From assembly GCA_027488815.1 (NCBI GenBank), contig JAIYAX010000019.1, positions 1 through 64,000 on the forward strand: a stretch of DNA of 64,000 bases, read 5' to 3'. Below the pieces are notes generated by a model, which saw only the letters and a list, made by a program, of their open reading frames with translations, was not told the origin of the DNA and did no database searches. Positions 52,637 through 60,666 of the stretch are shown in pieces; within the stretch, counting starts at the first letter, position 1, and each line of letters begins with the position of its first letter. The DNA comes from Cytophagaceae bacterium (lineage in GTDB: Bacteria > Bacteroidota > Bacteroidia > Cytophagales > JAIYAX01). The position numbers were made by a program, and so were the translations under genes.

Positions 52637-53251
52637 ATGTCCTCACACCATATCATCAGAGATGATCAGGAGCCTGCGCTATTCATTCTGGAAGCAGAAG
52701 AAGGTTCTAACGAGGCCATTGGTCAGTGGCTGGAGTGGAGTCCTCTGGTCATGATCACTGAAAAGTCTTTCCACTTCGCCTATGCTTCACAAATCAAAGT
52801 CGATGTTATGATCTGCTCGCACGAAAATGAGGTGGTTTTCAAGTCTCTTTTGCAACATCAATATCCTTTGACATTCATTCTCTCTCCAAGTGAAAGATTC
52901 CTTCAGGCCGGACTTCAGCATTGGGGAGCTAAAAGCATTCTAGTATTTACCTCTGTGCTTCAGGGGCTGGACCAACTGCTAACTACTTTGGCCAACTTAA
53001 GGCCTGATGGCCAGTGTTCCTTGCTTACACCAGATGCCCGTTGGGTTTATTGTCCTTCAGGTCAATATGAAAAGCATTTTGCTGGAAACAGTATGATCGC
53101 TTTGCACTTAAATGAGGCCAAACAATTGATAGAGGGTCCTGAATTCAAGCTTTCAAACAAGGGTGAATGGACTTCACAAGTAACAGGCACTATCAGAATT
53201 AAATCTCTAAGCCCTTTTTGGATTAAGGAGCCTGTTTCTTCAAATGTATAA
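52637..53251 (+). CDS. Degenerate thiamin pyrophosphokinase-like protein
   Basis: A 204-residue protein. Its start, MSSHHIIRDDQEPALFIL, then 'LGQ/GQWLEWSPLV', closely follows the Bacteroidota thiamin pyrophosphokinases (MSSHHIVRDDQEPAL...LLEWSP). But the catalytic parts are gone: the 'LGDFDR' site reads ICSHENE, the 'QNKTDLEKA' segment reads SPSERFLQAGL, and the 'GRRADHT' site reads VLQGLDQLL. It lacks the metal and nucleotide-binding Asp residues, so TPP synthesis is unlikely; it may bind thiamin or serve a regulatory role. It is three bases after the THI5-like gene and its end overlaps prmC by 29 bases. Confidence 0.7.
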   Translation: MSSHHIIRDDQEPALFILEAEEGSNEAIGQWLEWSPLVMITEKSFHFAYASQIKVDVMICSHENEVVFKSLLQHQYPLTFILSPSERFLQAGLQHWGAKSILVFTSVLQGLDQLLTTLANLRPDGQCSLLTPDARWVYCPSGQYEKHFAGNSMIALHLNEAKQLIEGPEFKLSNKGEWTSQVTGTIRIKSLSPFWIKEPVSSNV

Positions 53252-54068
53252 ATCGCTCTTTTCCAAGAAAGTCAACGATCAGCTCAGCAGCAGTCCAATT
53301 CTGCTTTTGCGATAATTTTATTAGTTCAGAAGAATAAGCAGGATTAATTTCTGCATAAAGATCTCCTTCAGAGGCCAGGGCAAGGAAGCCTTTAGAAAAC
53401 AAGGCTTGATAGAAAATAAGGGGATTTTCAGCCGGAACAAAAAGTGCCAAATGGGGCTCATAGTTCAATACCTTTGGTTCCATCAGAGAGCTTTCAGATT
53501 GGCTCACATACGGCGGATTGCTGACAATAAGGTCAAATGGCCCACCTTCAGGCCAGTGAGCAAACAGATCTGCTTGCAGAAAATTGATGTCCAGATTTAG
53601 TTTCTCTGCATTTCTTCTTGCGATTTCAATTGCTCCGTGACTCACATCAAAAGCCGTGATCTGACAACCTTCAATCCACTTTTTTAAAGCCAATGCAATG
53701 CAACCACTCCCGGTGCAGCAATCCAGAACACGCTTGGCATAGGAATGCTTTTGACTGATCAGGTAGACCAATTCTTCTGTTTCGGGTCTTGGTATTAAAA
53801 CCTCTTCATTGACTTCGATCTTTAGTCCACAAAACCAGGCATACCCAATGATGTACTGCACTGGTTCTTGTGCCTGAAGCGCCCTTATCCATTCTTGTAG
53901 AACATTATCCTCCAGATTAAGCTCCCTGCCCGCCAGTACAGCTGCCATTTCCAGATCAAAATACTCCCTTATCAACCATGAGGCTTCCATACGTGCTTCC
54001 TGAAAACTAGTATGAGCTTTTAGTTGATCGGTTAGCAACTGCAATAATTCCCGACTGTCCAATACCAT
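53223..54068 (-). CDS. prmC: Peptide chain release factor N5-glutamine methyltransferase
   Basis: A 281-residue enzyme that methylates the GGQ glutamine of RF1 and RF2. A helical N-terminal domain (about 1-80) with 'EPVQYIIGYAWFCGLKIEVN' precedes a Rossmann methyltransferase domain with VLDCCTGSGCIALAL and the glutamine-binding NPPY (IVSNPPYVSQSE). Length is normal. Its substrate RF1 is encoded at 12225-13298. It diverges from ribD with only 29 bases between. Confidence 0.95.
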   Translation of the reverse strand: MVLDSRELLQLLTDQLKAHTSFQEARMEASWLIREYFDLEMAAVLAGRELNLEDNVLQEWIRALQAQEPVQYIIGYAWFCGLKIEVNEEVLIPRPETEELVYLISQKHSYAKRVLDCCTGSGCIALALKKWIEGCQITAFDVSHGAIEIARRNAEKLNLDINFLQADLFAHWPEGGPFDLIVSNPPYVSQSESSLMEPKVLNYEPHLALFVPAENPLIFYQALFSKGFLALASEGDLYAEINPAYSSELIKLSQKQNWTAAELIVDFLGKERFIHLKKQAP

Positions 54069-54077
54069 CTATTTGCC

Positions 54078-54096
54078 TAGTTTTGGAACAAAAGTA
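54078..54096. promoter_or_regulatory. Face-to-face -7 boxes of ribD and prmC
   Basis: Plus strand TAGTTTTG at 54078-54085 lies 12 bases before the ribD ATG, and minus strand TACTTTTG (54096 to 54089) lies 20 bases before the prmC ATG. The two promoters overlap inside a 29-bp gap, and each -33 region would lie in the opposite gene. Confidence 0.45.
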
Positions 54097-54097
54097 A

Positions 54098-55138
54098 ATG
54101 AAGATGGTCGCCAATCATGAGGTTTTCATGCGGAGAGCATTGGATCTGGCCTTGCGAGGACTTGGGAAAGTGAGCCCCAATCCCTTGGTTGGTGCAGTTT
54201 TGGTTCATGAGGGCAAAATTATTTCAGAGGGCTATCATTCCTGTTTTGGCGGGCCTCATGCTGAGGTCAATGCTTTGCAGGGTATTGACCATGAGCCTAC
54301 TCTTGAACAAAGCACTTTGTATGTCAGTCTGGAGCCTTGCAATCATTTTGGAAAAACTCCACCCTGCACTTCTCTGATCATCAAGAAAAGAATCCCGAGG
54401 GTGGTTATTGCCTGCGAAGATCCCAATCCAATTGTTGCTGGGAAGGGCATTCAAACGTTGAAGGAAGCCGGTATTGAAATCGTCAAAGGAGTACTTGAAA
54501 AAGAGGCTAAGGAGGTCAATCGGCGATTTTGGGTAAACCAACTTGAACAAAGACCTTACCTGATCCTGAAATGGGCTGAAACGACCGATGGGTTTGTAGC
54601 CGAAAGAGACCATATGCCTATCAAAATAAGTTCGGAATTAAGTGATCGACTTAGCCATCGCTGGAGAACCGAAGAGGACGCTTTGCTTGTTGGTCGCAAA
54701 ACGGTAGAGTCAGATAACCCCAGCCTTACCGCAAGGCACCTAACAGGAAGACATCCGGCTGTTGTTATCATCGATCCGTATTTAAAATTGACACCGGGCT
54801 ACCGTTTATTTAATGCCCAGCGAAAAGTGTTCATCATCAATCATCGCAAGGAACTACATCTGGAACAACTGCACTATCTACTGGTACCGGATCATGCAGA
54901 TTTTCTTCAGTTGGCCATGCATAGGCTTTACAAGGAAGCAGGCACAGGCTCTATCATCATAGAAGGGGGGCCAAACACACTAAATCGGTTTATCCATTCT
55001 AACCTGTTTGATGAATTCAAAATCATTCGCTCTATCCAAAAAATTGGCACCGGTCTACCTGCCCCCTTTCTTCCAAAAGGGAATTTTCAACAAGTAAAAT
55101 GGGGTACTGATGAAATTTTGTTTGGGAAAAGACATTAG
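54098..55138 (+). CDS. ribD: Bifunctional riboflavin biosynthesis deaminase/reductase
   Basis: A 346-residue enzyme for two steps of riboflavin synthesis: pyrimidine deamination (N-terminal, about 8-150) and ribosyl reduction (C-terminal, about 150-345). The zinc site of the deaminase is HAEVNAL and PCNHFGKTPPC. The reductase has 'LILKWAETTDGFVA' and 'SIIIEGGPNTLNRFI'. Length fits. A second ATG two codons later could also be used. No FMN riboswitch is seen; other rib genes are elsewhere. Confidence 0.95.
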   Translation: MKMVANHEVFMRRALDLALRGLGKVSPNPLVGAVLVHEGKIISEGYHSCFGGPHAEVNALQGIDHEPTLEQSTLYVSLEPCNHFGKTPPCTSLIIKKRIPRVVIACEDPNPIVAGKGIQTLKEAGIEIVKGVLEKEAKEVNRRFWVNQLEQRPYLILKWAETTDGFVAERDHMPIKISSELSDRLSHRWRTEEDALLVGRKTVESDNPSLTARHLTGRHPAVVIIDPYLKLTPGYRLFNAQRKVFIINHRKELHLEQLHYLLVPDHADFLQLAMHRLYKEAGTGSIIIEGGPNTLNRFIHSNLFDEFKIIRSIQKIGTGLPAPFLPKGNFQQVKWGTDEILFGKRH

Positions 55139-55206
55139 GTTAAGCCGTTTTTACTATACTTGTGACCTCGTAGTACCCATTTTTAAACAACTATAATCGA
55201 TTCAGT

Positions 55207-56094
55207 ATGAAAAAAATCTCCTTGTTCACCCTGTCTGCATTGGTCGGTGGACTTCTCTTTTTCAGCTCCTGCACCAAAGAAACCATTGAGACAGACAAGG
55301 CGAATGGTGCTGTATTGCAGGAAAATGATGTGCCAGATGGCAGAAAAACAATTACTTACTCAGTATCTGTGGTGTCAGCCAATGGCTGTCAGACTGGTCG
55401 TGTAGCAGGTATTAGTGGAGCAAGAGTTACTTTGGTTCAAGGTGCAGTTACTGTAACCCGTACAACCAACCAGAGTGGTGTAGCTGTATTCACCAACCTT
55501 GGCCCTGGCCAGGTAACAGGTTATGCTGAGGCTCCAGGTGCAGTTGGAATGAACTTTACTGCTGTTCTTAATACTTCAAGTGAAGTAAGCGATAAAGATC
55601 TTGTTGAGTTCGCTGCTTCAATGGTTGCTCTTTTTGAAACCAATGGAAAAGCTCAGGGATTTGTTAGAGCTGACTGGGATCTTAATGCTGTTACACCTGC
55701 TTCTTTTGACCGTCCGGTGTCAATACCAGGTAATCCAAGAATGAAAGTGGATTATACCCTAACTTCAGCTACCTATTTGACGGCTGTGAATGGTACTCCT
55801 ACTGCAACTCCACGTTCTGGTACGCTTACAGCAGTTTCTTTGGATAAAGTTTCATTCTCTGGTAATGTAATCACTGATGGTTCTTATTTCATCAACAACG
55901 TACCAACCATCCCAAGTGGATACGGCCTGTCAGCCACTTTGAACATGGTTGATTTTGGTATCCCAGCACCGGCAGGTTCTACATCAAACAGACAGCGTGT
56001 GTTCCGTATGGTACCTGTACCTTTGTCGACTGTGTTAACTCCATGTTCTGATGATCTTTACATTCCAGATCAATTGTTGAACTTGTTGCCATAA
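55207..56094 (+). CDS. Putative lipoprotein with carboxypeptidase-like beta domain
   Basis: A 295-residue lipoprotein; lipobox FSSC near residue 22 (LLFFSSCTKETIETDK). The mature part starts with a beta sandwich ('GARVTLVQGAVTVTRTTNQS', 'GVAVFTNLGPGQVTGYAEAP') like carboxypeptidase regulatory or Ig-type domains. Codon choice is notably GCT/GTT/ACT-rich relative to neighbours, as often in highly expressed envelope proteins. A -7-like TATACTTG lies at 55155-55162. Function unknown; it may sit on the cell surface. Confidence 0.75.
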   Translation: MKKISLFTLSALVGGLLFFSSCTKETIETDKANGAVLQENDVPDGRKTITYSVSVVSANGCQTGRVAGISGARVTLVQGAVTVTRTTNQSGVAVFTNLGPGQVTGYAEAPGAVGMNFTAVLNTSSEVSDKDLVEFAASMVALFETNGKAQGFVRADWDLNAVTPASFDRPVSIPGNPRMKVDYTLTSATYLTAVNGTPTATPRSGTLTAVSLDKVSFSGNVITDGSYFINNVPTIPSGYGLSATLNMVDFGIPAPAGSTSNRQRVFRMVPVPLSTVLTPCSDDLYIPDQLLNLLP

Positions 56095-56110
56095 TTATTC
56101 TCATAACACT

Positions 56111-56152
56111 CAATGAAAACCCACTGAAGCAATTCGGTGGGTTTTTTCATTG
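56111..56152. terminator. Intrinsic terminator after the lipoprotein gene
   Basis: CAATGAAAACCCAC pairs with GTGGGTTTTTTCATTG around a short loop, with a T-run on the plus strand; the stem is nearly symmetric, so it could work in both directions. Confidence 0.85.
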
Positions 56153-56220
56153 CTCCCCGCTCTAAATTTGTTTCTTCCTTTTAAACAACAACCAACCGCT
56201 TATTCAATTTTCTATTTCCT

Positions 56221-56712
56221 ATGGCTGAGGAGCTAATCGTTTCTAATTCAATAGATAAAGCAACTAAATACCGTTTGCTATTTTCCCAATTGGAGCATTT
56301 GATCGAGCCTGAGGCAGACTTGATTTCTAACCTCGCCAATACCACAGCTGCTCTTAAGCAAACCTTCGGTTTCTTCTGGGTAGGTTTTTATCTTGTAAAA
56401 GGAGAAGAACTGGTACTTGGGCCTTTTCAGGGAGATTTGGCTTGTACCCGCATAAGAAAAGGAAAGGGAGTATGTGGTACGGCCTGGGCGTTAGGACAAA
56501 CTCAACTGGTACCTGATGTGGATTTGTTCCCGGGTCATATTGCCTGCAGTTCCCTTTCAAGGTCTGAAATTGTCATGCCAATACGTTCACCAAAAGCTGA
56601 GGTTTGGGGTGTATTGGATGTAGACAGCGACCGTCTGGATGATTTCGATGAGCAAGACAAGCATGGACTTGAACGAATTGTTCAGCTGCTTGCCCAAATC
56701 TGTTTTAAATAA
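56221..56712 (+). CDS. msrC: Free methionine-(R)-sulfoxide reductase (GAF-domain type)
   Basis: A 163-residue GAF-domain enzyme that reduces free methionine-R-sulfoxide. The catalytic and resolving cysteines are visible in LACTRIRKGKGVCGTAW and HIACSS, and the end has 'VWGVLDVDSDRLDDFDEQD'. Length and spacing fit fRMsr of other bacteria. It is a single gene, ends four bases from the convergent psd gene. Confidence 0.93.
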   Translation: MAEELIVSNSIDKATKYRLLFSQLEHLIEPEADLISNLANTTAALKQTFGFFWVGFYLVKGEELVLGPFQGDLACTRIRKGKGVCGTAWALGQTQLVPDVDLFPGHIACSSLSRSEIVMPIRSPKAEVWGVLDVDSDRLDDFDEQDKHGLERIVQLLAQICFK

Positions 56713-56715
56713 AGC

Positions 56716-57369
56716 CTACCACTCGGCGATTACGGTTTTACCTCCGGTAGTTTTTTGCCCTATCTGTACTTTGATGCTGGCAGTTAAAGGGAGAAAAATA
56801 TCCACTCTAGAGCCAAATTTAATAAACCCAAACTCTTCGCCCTGTTTTACCTGCTCGCCCTCCTTAACATACCACACAATTCTCCTGGCCAAAGCACCGG
56901 CGATTTGCTTCATCAACAAGCTGCCTCTTTGGTTTTGGATGGCAATACTGGTTCGTTCATTTTCCGTTGACGATTTTGGATGCCAGGCAACCAGGTATTT
57001 CCCGGGGTGGTATTTGCAATAAGTCACTTTACCTCCAACCGGATTACGGTTTATATGTACATTCAGAGGTGACATAAAAATGGATACCTGAATCCTTTTC
57101 TCCTTTAAAAATTCACTTTCCTCTGTTTCTTCGATCACAACCACTTTTCCATCAGCAGGGGCAAGTATTTGATTCTCATTTTGGTTGATGACCACCTTAG
57201 GGGATCGGAAAAACTGAAGAACGATCAGAAAAAGAAAAACTGAGATTCCCAAAACGATATAGGCAGGTAGCTCCTGTGAAGGGAACAACCTGGCAGATAA
57301 AAGATTAAGAAAAAACAAGGCCACGAACGCTATGGCCAGGCTTGGATAGCCTTCTTTATGTATGGTCAT
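56716..57369 (-). CDS. psd: Phosphatidylserine decarboxylase, short form
   Basis: A 217-residue proenzyme of the short decarboxylase family, with two membrane helices at the N-terminus (about 8-50). It cleaves itself at the Gly-Ser of FGSRVDIFLP to make a pyruvoyl cofactor, then produces phosphatidylethanolamine. Further motif: 'SPLNVHINRNPVGGKV'. It acts downstream of CdsA (58873-59709) and a phosphatidylserine synthase not seen here. Terminator and gene order place it after gdhA as a separate transcript. Confidence 0.93.
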   Translation of the reverse strand: MTIHKEGYPSLAIAFVALFFLNLLSARLFPSQELPAYIVLGISVFLFLIVLQFFRSPKVVINQNENQILAPADGKVVVIEETEESEFLKEKRIQVSIFMSPLNVHINRNPVGGKVTYCKYHPGKYLVAWHPKSSTENERTSIAIQNQRGSLLMKQIAGALARRIVWYVKEGEQVKQGEEFGFIKFGSRVDIFLPLTASIKVQIGQKTTGGKTVIAEW

Positions 57370-57380
57370 GGGGTAAAAAT

Positions 57381-57409
57381 AAAAAAAGGGCGGGGAATGC
57401 CCACCCTTT
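57381..57409 (-). terminator. Intrinsic terminator of the glutamate dehydrogenase gene
   Basis: On the minus strand AAAGGGTGGG pairs with a CCCGCCCTTT stretch around CATTC, followed by a T-run. Confidence 0.75.
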
Positions 57410-57429
57410 GGTTCTGACTATGCCTTAAA

Positions 57430-58704
57430 TCAATACCCTCCTCTGAATTTGAAGGTTTTGGCCACTTTATCAATCGCAACGATATAGGCTGCAATTCTCA
57501 TGGAGACTTTGTGCTCAATGGAAGTTCTATACACCTTTTCAAAAGAGTCACGAATGATCTTATCCATTCGACGATGCACCCTGTCTTTGCTCCACTTGTA
57601 GCCCAATCTGTTTTGTACCCACTCAAAGTAAGAAACAGTTACGCCACCTGCATTGGCAAGAATATCTGGAGCCACCAGAATTCCCTTTTCGTTGATGATG
57701 CTGTCGGCTTTGGCAGATGTTGGGCCATTTGCTCCTTCAATGATCATTCGAGCTTTGATCTGATGTGCATTCTTTCCTGTGATCACATCCTCCATAGCAG
57801 CAGGAACTAATACATCTACTGGAAGTGTGAGTAGCTCTTCGTTTGGAATCTTGGTAGCTTCTTTGAAGCCATCCAAAGTGCCACGATTACCTTCCTTGTA
57901 TGAGATTGCCTTTTGAATGTCAATACCTGACTCGTTGTAATAGGCTCCTGTGATATCAGAAATGGCCAAGACTTTTACCCCACGTTCTTCTAACAGCTTG
58001 GCAGCATTGCTTCCCACATTTCCAAAACCTTGTACAGCACAAGTTGCCTGAATAGGGTTTACTTTAAGTTTTTCCATGGCAGCCATGGTTGAAACCATCA
58101 CCCCTCTGCCGGTTGCTTCTACCCGTCCAAGAGAGCCACCTAACACAATGGGTTTTCCGGTTACGACAGCATGTACTGTCATTCCTTTCGCTCTGGAATA
58201 AGCATCCATTAGCCAGGCCATTTCTTCAGGGCCAGTACCCATATCCGGTGCAGGTATGTCCCGGTCAGGACCAAACACATCCAGCATAGATCTGGTATAA
58301 GCCCTCATGAGTCGCTCTACCTCACCTCTGGACATCTGCCTTGGATCGCAGGCTACTCCGCCCTTAGCACCGCCGTAGGGGATATCTACTACTGCGCATT
58401 TCCAGGTCATCCAAGCGGCCAGTGCTCGTACTTCATCGAGATTTACTCCGGGGTCAAAACGTATTCCACCTTTTGATGGACCTAAAATCGTAGAGTGAAT
58501 CACTCTGATGCCTTCAAATACCCTCACTTCGCCATTGTCCATGGTGACTGGTAAAGACACAATGTGCTGACGGGCTGGACTTTTTAAAACATTATAAGTT
58601 TGGGCGTCAAGGCCCAGGATTTCTGCAGCGCTGTTGAAACGCTCCATCATGGACTCCAATGGATTTTCTTTATCAATAATTGGAGCCGGTTCGAGGATTG
58701 CCAT
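57430..58704 (-). CDS. Glu/Leu/Phe/Val family dehydrogenase, probable glutamate dehydrogenase
   Basis: A 424-residue NAD(P)-dependent dehydrogenase. The substrate-binding 'GPSKGGIRFDPGV' and catalytic 'PYGGAKGGVACDP' segments and the Rossmann 'VQGFGNVGSNAAKLL' are clear; the C-terminal half has 'EGANGPTSAKAD'. Length fits hexameric glutamate dehydrogenase of the small type that interconverts glutamate and 2-oxoglutarate. The ATG at 58704 (MAILEPAP) is preferred to an upstream ATG. A -7 box TAATTTTG lies at 58748-58741, 36 bases before the start. Confidence 0.93.
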   Translation of the reverse strand: MAILEPAPIIDKENPLESMMERFNSAAEILGLDAQTYNVLKSPARQHIVSLPVTMDNGEVRVFEGIRVIHSTILGPSKGGIRFDPGVNLDEVRALAAWMTWKCAVVDIPYGGAKGGVACDPRQMSRGEVERLMRAYTRSMLDVFGPDRDIPAPDMGTGPEEMAWLMDAYSRAKGMTVHAVVTGKPIVLGGSLGRVEATGRGVMVSTMAAMEKLKVNPIQATCAVQGFGNVGSNAAKLLEERGVKVLAISDITGAYYNESGIDIQKAISYKEGNRGTLDGFKEATKIPNEELLTLPVDVLVPAAMEDVITGKNAHQIKARMIIEGANGPTSAKADSIINEKGILVAPDILANAGGVTVSYFEWVQNRLGYKWSKDRVHRRMDKIIRDSFEKVYRTSIEHKVSMRIAAYIVAIDKVAKTFKFRGGY

Positions 58705-58872
58705 AGTGTTCAGGTTCGATGCTTGGTGTAAAATTGGGTTCAAAATTAGCAGAATTTGCTTCGCTATTTAATCGATTTCGCCTAGTTTTGTTTGCTTCAT
58801 GGCCAAATTAGCGGCCTTTAACGATTGATTTAATTGTTTCATCCCTTCTCAAACCGGATGCCAAGTTCATTA

Positions 58873-59709
58873 TCAGAAGTTGGAAATGAAGTAGCAATAC
58901 ACAGCGATAAAGGGGGCTGCAAGCAATAAACCATCAAATCGATCCATAAATCCTCCATGCCCCGGAATAAGGCTACCGCTGTCTTTGATCTTGAGACTTC
59001 TTTTGAATTGTGACTCAACTAAATCTCCGTAACTCCCAAATACTACAATGATGACAGACATAGTCATCCATTGACTCCAGGACCAAACTCCAAGTAGTTG
59101 AGGAAGCAACAGAGCGACCAAAATGGAAAGCAAAGCACCTCCAGCTAGCCCTTCCCAGGTTTTTTTGGGGGAAACCCGCTCAAAAAGTTTTCTTTTTCCA
59201 AAAGCCTTTCCGGCAAAATAGGCGCCTACATCACTTGCCCAAAGCAAAAGCAGAAAGCCCAGCAAGCTACCCGGTGAGTATCTGCCTGTTGCCTGATAAG
59301 AGGACATGAGCAGCAAGGCAAAAGAAAAAGCAATATAGACCACCCCTGTTACGGTTAATGCAACATCAATGAATGGCTTGTGGGCATGGTGATACAACTT
59401 GAGGATAAACAGCAACGAAAAAAGGGGGAACAGAAGTAAAAACACTCCTAGTGGCAGATCATTTTCCATTACCAGGTAAGTGATCATGACACTTGCAGCA
59501 CCAATAAAAGTACCGATAAGTCTAAAGGGATAGTTCCCATCCATCCCGAGAAGCCCATAAAACTCCCACTGTGTAAATATGGCTATAGCTGTAAGCAAGA
59601 GGGCTGCACTTAAAGGGTCTAAATAGATGCATAAGCCTAAAACCAAAGCCCCCAAGGCACCAGCGATGATGCGCTGTTGTAGATTGCTCATTTCCCTGAC
59701 TTTCTTCAT
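58873..59709 (-). CDS. cdsA: Phosphatidate cytidylyltransferase
   Basis: A 278-residue membrane enzyme that makes CDP-diacylglycerol from phosphatidate and CTP. The family signature near the C-terminus is complete: 'SQFKRSLKIKDSG' followed by IPGHGGFMDRFDG. About seven membrane helices are present. The ATG at 59709 overlaps the stop of the CPBP gene by four bases (ATGA), so they are coupled; an ATG six codons in is the alternative. It supplies precursor for phosphatidylethanolamine together with psd. Confidence 0.94.
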   Translation of the reverse strand: MKKVREMSNLQQRIIAGALGALVLGLCIYLDPLSAALLLTAIAIFTQWEFYGLLGMDGNYPFRLIGTFIGAASVMITYLVMENDLPLGVFLLLFPLFSLLFILKLYHHAHKPFIDVALTVTGVVYIAFSFALLLMSSYQATGRYSPGSLLGFLLLLWASDVGAYFAGKAFGKRKLFERVSPKKTWEGLAGGALLSILVALLLPQLLGVWSWSQWMTMSVIIVVFGSYGDLVESQFKRSLKIKDSGSLIPGHGGFMDRFDGLLLAAPFIAVYCYFISNF

Positions 59710-60632
59710 GGAGACGGGTTTAGCTTTCGGTCAAGCAGGTAAAGTCGGTGAAGAAGCAACAGGATCAAAGTAAGAGATAAAGCTGCAAAATAGGGGCTTG
59801 GTCCGGTGAGGTAGCTGCGGTCATCATTTACAGGTATATCGGTTAGGTAGGTAAAGGTTACTCCCAGGAAATTGTTTAAAAAATGACCCAGAATGGGGAT
59901 CAGGAGTGATCGGGAGTAAACATACATATAGCCCAGTAATACCCCAATCAGTAATCGGGGGAAAAACCCAAAGAACTGAAGATGAAAGGCACTGAAAAGT
60001 AAAGCAGTGATCCATATCCCCGCATGAATACTTCCTGTAAGTCCACTAACCTGTGGTTGCAATATGCCCCTGAAGGTGATTTCCTCTCCTATCGCCGGTA
60101 AAATGGCGATAGCCAAAACCCCAATCAGGTATTGACCAGGATGGTCAAAATCTGTCAGGTAAAGTGTAAGTTTCATCAACTCTTCTTCCTTGGCCTTAGC
60201 CCAGGTTTCAAATCCGCTTGCCCAGGTTGGGAAAATCAATTCGTTATTCCACTGTACCAGATACTCCATAAGTGGTAAGGAAGCCATCAAGAGTAAAAAA
60301 GTGATGAGCCAAACCCGGGAATTAGGAATAGGGAATACCAGTGTGCCCAAATCTGACTGATACCTCTGTCGCAAAAAAAGCAAAGGGAAAAGCACAAAAC
60401 CAATGAAGGAAATGATGGTCTGAGTCAGCAATAAAGCTGTTCTTGCTCCGGCATACGTCTCAGGACTCGCCAGAATATCCGGCAGTATACTCACATCGCC
60501 TACCAGGTACCACAGCATCATGACCGCAGCGATATTTCCGATCAGCAGCCCAGCGATTAAGGTAATACAAAAGTACACCAGGTGACGAAGTGGCCGGGGG
60601 TCTAATCTCTTATGGTAAGGTTCGATATTCAA
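59706..60632 (-). CDS. CPBP-family intramembrane metalloprotease
   Basis: A 308-residue membrane protein with eight or so helices. The three CPBP (CAAX protease/bacteriocin-processing) motifs are visible: EEITFRG (EExxxR), 'FSAFHLQFFG' and HFLNNF. In prokaryotes such proteins cleave within membranes and some confer self-immunity to peptides. It begins with TTG at 60632 since no ATG is near. It is coupled to cdsA and diverges from dusB, which also starts with TTG. Confidence 0.9.
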   Translation of the reverse strand: MNIEPYHKRLDPRPLRHLVYFCITLIAGLLIGNIAAVMMLWYLVGDVSILPDILASPETYAGARTALLLTQTIISFIGFVLFPLLFLRQRYQSDLGTLVFPIPNSRVWLITFLLLMASLPLMEYLVQWNNELIFPTWASGFETWAKAKEEELMKLTLYLTDFDHPGQYLIGVLAIAILPAIGEEITFRGILQPQVSGLTGSIHAGIWITALLFSAFHLQFFGFFPRLLIGVLLGYMYVYSRSLLIPILGHFLNNFLGVTFTYLTDIPVNDDRSYLTGPSPYFAALSLTLILLLLHRLYLLDRKLNPSP

Positions 60633-60641
60633 GGGAATGGC

Positions 60642-60649
60642 TATTTTTG
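60642..60649 (+). promoter_or_regulatory. Candidate -7 box of dusB
   Basis: TATTTTTG, 17 bases before the TTG start at 60667; no -33 TTTG at standard spacing. Confidence 0.4.
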
Positions 60650-60666
60650 CGGAAAAATAAATAAAC

